Shown one piece after another: positions 5,218-6,055 of a stretch of 6,055 nt of DNA. Position 1 is the stretch's first letter; each line of letters opens with the position of its first letter. The notes beneath the pieces are model-generated. The model made no database searches and had not been told where the DNA came from. It saw only the letters and a list, made by a program, of their open reading frames with translations. Source of the stretch: Eubacterium sp. (GTDB taxonomy: Bacteria > Bacillota > Clostridia > Lachnospirales > Lachnospiraceae); the NCBI GenBank assembly GCA_022776205.1, contig JALFIK010000104.1:1-6055 (forward strand). The letters are read 5' to 3'. The position numbers were made by a program, and so were the translations under genes.

Positions 5218-6055
5218 TTACAAATGCATTACTCTTTCTTTGATTTCCTGCGTTCTTCCCTGATTCCAGAACTGAGTTCCGATATATCCGCAAGTTCTTC
5301 TTGCCACATTCATCTTGGACTGATCCCGGTTTCCGCAGTTCGGGCATTCCCAGATCAGCTTTCCATGCGCATCATTTACAATCTGAATCTCTCCCTCATA
5401 CCCGCAAAGCTGACAGTAATCACTTTTCGTATTCAGTTCTGCATACATAATATTATCATAAATATGTTCCATCACTGCCAGAACTGCCTCGATATTATTC
5501 TGCATGTTCGGTACTTCCACATAGCTGATCGCTCCGCCTGGAGACAACTCCTGGAACTGTGCCTCAAAACTCAGCTTGTCGAAAGCATCAATTTCTTCTG
5601 TAACATGAATATGATAACTATTTGTAATATAATTCTTATCCGTCACTCCCGGAATTATTCCAAATCGTTCCTGAAGACATTTTGCAAACTTATAAGTCGT
5701 AGATTCCAATGGCGTTCCATAAAGACTGAAATCAATATTGCTCTCTTCCCGCCACTTCCGACATGCATCATTCATGTGCTGCATTACCTTCAGGGCAAAT
5801 GGTTTGGCTTCCGGATCTGTATGACTCTTTCCCGTCATATAACGGGTGCATTCACAAAGTCCCGCATATCCGAGGGAGATTGTGGAATATCCCCCGTAAA
5901 GAAGCTTATCAATCGTCTCACCCTTCTTCAGACGGGCAAGTGCTCCGTTCTGCCACAGAATTGGTGCGACATCCGACGGCGTTCCTTTTAAACGGTTATG
6001 ACGGCACATAAGAGCTTCATGACATAATTCCAGTCTCTCATCAAAAATCTCCCAG
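5218..6055 (-). CDS. nrdD: Anaerobic ribonucleoside-triphosphate reductase, C-terminal part (5' end outside window)
   Basis: This class III glycyl-radical ribonucleotide reductase makes dNTPs from NTPs without oxygen. The frame stays open to the right edge, giving 278 visible residues, so the Met at 6009 is internal. Residues before it (WEIFDERLELCHEALM) join directly to CRHNRLKGTPSDVAPILWQNGALARL, a conserved NrdD block. Further visible motifs are GYAGLCEC, YHIHVTEEIDAFDKL and SPGGAISY. The C-terminal zinc ribbon has four cysteines in two CxxC pairs (codons 5413-5415, 5404-5406, 5344-5346 and 5335-5337). The radical loop RRTCGYIG follows, with the radical glycine encoded at 5287-5289, and the protein ends in the usual ...RVMHL. 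All C-terminal residues needed for activity appear intact. It is followed by nrdG. The N-terminal ATP-cone, the active-site cysteine and any NrdR boxes would lie outside the window. Confidence 0.97.
   Translation of the reverse strand, partial: WEIFDERLELCHEALMCRHNRLKGTPSDVAPILWQNGALARLKKGETIDKLLYGGYSTISLGYAGLCECTRYMTGKSHTDPEAKPFALKVMQHMNDACRKWREESNIDFSLYGTPLESTTYKFAKCLQERFGIIPGVTDKNYITNSYHIHVTEEIDAFDKLSFEAQFQELSPGGAISYVEVPNMQNNIEAVLAVMEHIYDNIMYAELNTKSDYCQLCGYEGEIQIVNDAHGKLIWECPNCGNRDQSKMNVARRTCGYIGTQFWNQGRTQEIKERVMHL

Noticed and set aside
5224..5991. Long plus-strand open frame (255 codons) opposite nrdD
   Set aside because: It lies wholly antisense to highly conserved nrdD motifs, has no ribosome binding site, and its translation resembles no family I know. 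It is a codon-bias shadow.
1..6055. Mobile elements, CRISPR, toxin-antitoxin or defence genes
   Set aside because: No transposase or integrase motifs, direct-repeat arrays, terminal inverted repeats or small paired genes are visible. All recognisable genes are housekeeping or single hypothetical genes.

Overview
The window looks like ordinary core chromosome of an anaerobic, moderately AT-rich low-GC Gram-positive bacterium. The best guess is a gut clostridium of the Lachnospiraceae type. This rests on an oxygen-sensitive class III ribonucleotide reductase with its activase (nrdD, nrdG), a clostridial-type formate-tetrahydrofolate ligase (fhs), a DUF6273-type protein, and purine-rich Shine-Dalgarno sites. 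The lineage is inferred from how the proteins read; no search was run. I see no phage, transposon, CRISPR array, tRNA or rRNA.

Layout, left to right. (1) Positions 3-545 (+) hold the C-terminal 180 codons of a DUF6273-like protein whose true start lies before the window. (2) Positions 546-644 hold a strong hairpin with T-tracts on both sides, a shared bidirectional terminator for that gene and for fhs, which converges on it. (3) fhs (645-2315, -) and gltX (2348-3796, -) lie 32 bp apart in the order gltX then fhs and probably share one transcript. (4) Positions 3797-3974 are a divergent promoter region between gltX and a plus-strand gene. (5) Positions 3975-4610 (+) encode a small protein with seven predicted membrane segments that resembles the TMEM198/TM7SF3 (DUF4203) family. 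(6) nrdG (4613-5146, -) and the C-terminal part of nrdD (5218-6055, -, running off the right edge) form the usual nrdD-nrdG pair, with a large intercistronic hairpin between them.

How they work together: nrdD makes dNTPs without oxygen, and nrdG, a radical SAM enzyme, installs the glycyl radical on it. fhs makes 10-formyl-THF from formate for purine and one-carbon metabolism, and gltX charges tRNA with glutamate. The two hypothetical proteins have no evident link to these pathways.

The most interesting structure is regulatory. The only good terminator for the membrane-protein gene lies inside the coding sequence of the convergent nrdG, with only 2 bp between the two stop codons. I found no convincing undescribed multi-gene system here.
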